Origin: an uncultured Clostridia bacterium
GTDB taxonomy: Bacteria > Bacillota > Clostridia > TANB77 > CAG-508
DNA: 64,000 nt
Assembly: GCA_948524275.1 (NCBI GenBank)
Contig: CAOSLI010000004.1
Coordinates: forward strand, 1-64,000
Direction: 5' to 3'
A program made the position numbers and the translations under genes. Of this stretch, positions 63,806-64,000 are shown one piece after another. The notes beneath the pieces are model-generated. The model did not search any database, was not told where the DNA came from, and saw nothing but the letters and a program-made list of their open reading frames with translations. Position 1 is the stretch's first letter. Every line of letters begins with the position of its first letter.

Positions 63806-64000
63806 TTAAATATTTATTTCAATCTCATTATATAATATGTAAACTTTTGTATTATTGTTCGCATCTATTATTTCTAATTTATCAGGTTTTAAATTACTTT
63901 TATTTATATAGAGCCTTTGAGCCATATTATAATTACTTTTTTCATTTTTTACATCCATTATTATTTTTCCATCTAGTTCCTTTATTTGCTTATTAGACAC
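63806..64000 (-). CDS. Partial unrecognised protein (C-terminal 64 residues)
   Basis: The frame is open to the window edge, so the N-terminus is missing or begins just at the edge (GTG at 64000). Polar sequence with KNEKSNYNMAQRLYINKSNLKPDKLEIID and a beta-rich end (KVYILYNEIEINI). Not recognisably a ribbon-helix-helix MazE. It ends 39 bases before the mazF start and may be co-transcribed. Confidence 0.45.
   Translation of the reverse strand: MSNKQIKELDGKIIMDVKNEKSNYNMAQRLYINKSNLKPDKLEIIDANNNTKVYILYNEIEINI

Overview
The window looks like a chromosomal segment of a low-GC, spore-forming Clostridia-type Firmicute. The evidence is the AT-rich coding style, strong GGAGG ribosome binding sites, the spoIIGA-sigE pair beside ftsA-ftsZ, the DUF881/small-basic-protein cluster, a BofC-like protein, and typical Firmicute operons for rpsL-rpsG-fusA-tuf, rpsB-tsf and ylxM-ffh-rpsP-khpA-rimM-trmD-rplS. 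Almost all core genes are on the minus strand.

Layout. 1-9.6 kb: three large surface proteins built from Ig-like and MBG-like repeats, plus an amidase-like protein and a transpeptidase-type penicillin-binding protein. 9.7-16.4 kb: nth, a Ca2+-type P-ATPase, an acyl-CoA ligase and RNase G. 16.4-23 kb: pth, a MYG1-family gene, Sua5, hpf, a ClpE-like ATPase and pgsA. 23-30 kb: BofC-like, MltG, a YgiT/DUF4258 pair, ComEC, an SH3 protein and a DUF975 protein. 30-45 kb: translation operons and sigE-spoIIGA. 45-56 kb: the division cluster ftsZ-ftsA-sbp-DUF881x2-ftsQ-murA-smc. 56-64 kb: an Rpn-type nuclease, a double-GNAT protein, two small accessory genes, lysA, an HD-GYP protein and MazF.

The most unusual signal is a repeated coding anomaly. 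Five core genes (penicillin-binding protein, P-type ATPase, sua5, clpE-like, ffh) are interrupted by seven +1 frameshifts. At every one the zero-frame codon is CGG followed by A, and dropping the C (so that GGA, Gly, is read) restores the conserved protein. By eye, I found no other in-frame CGG in any core gene. This suggests either genome-wide +1 frameshifting at CGG-A, comparable in logic to the slow AGG codon at the yeast Ty1 shift site, or a very specific error process. It hits Ffh inside its GTP-binding loop.

Six scattered single-gene units (about 3.1-4.8, 17.2-18.2, 34.9-35.3, 37.1-37.5, 59.9-60.2 and 60.5-60.8 kb) stand apart. They have more GC-rich codons, use CGG as ordinary Arg, and have their own promoter and terminator. 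Most have a TTATGTAAA-like element in or next to the promoter spacer. Two of them, with unrelated products, share a nearly identical 5' leader carrying a five-codon leader peptide (MKLGG) that overlaps a hairpin able to control release of the ribosome binding site. This looks like an undescribed translational-attenuation element.
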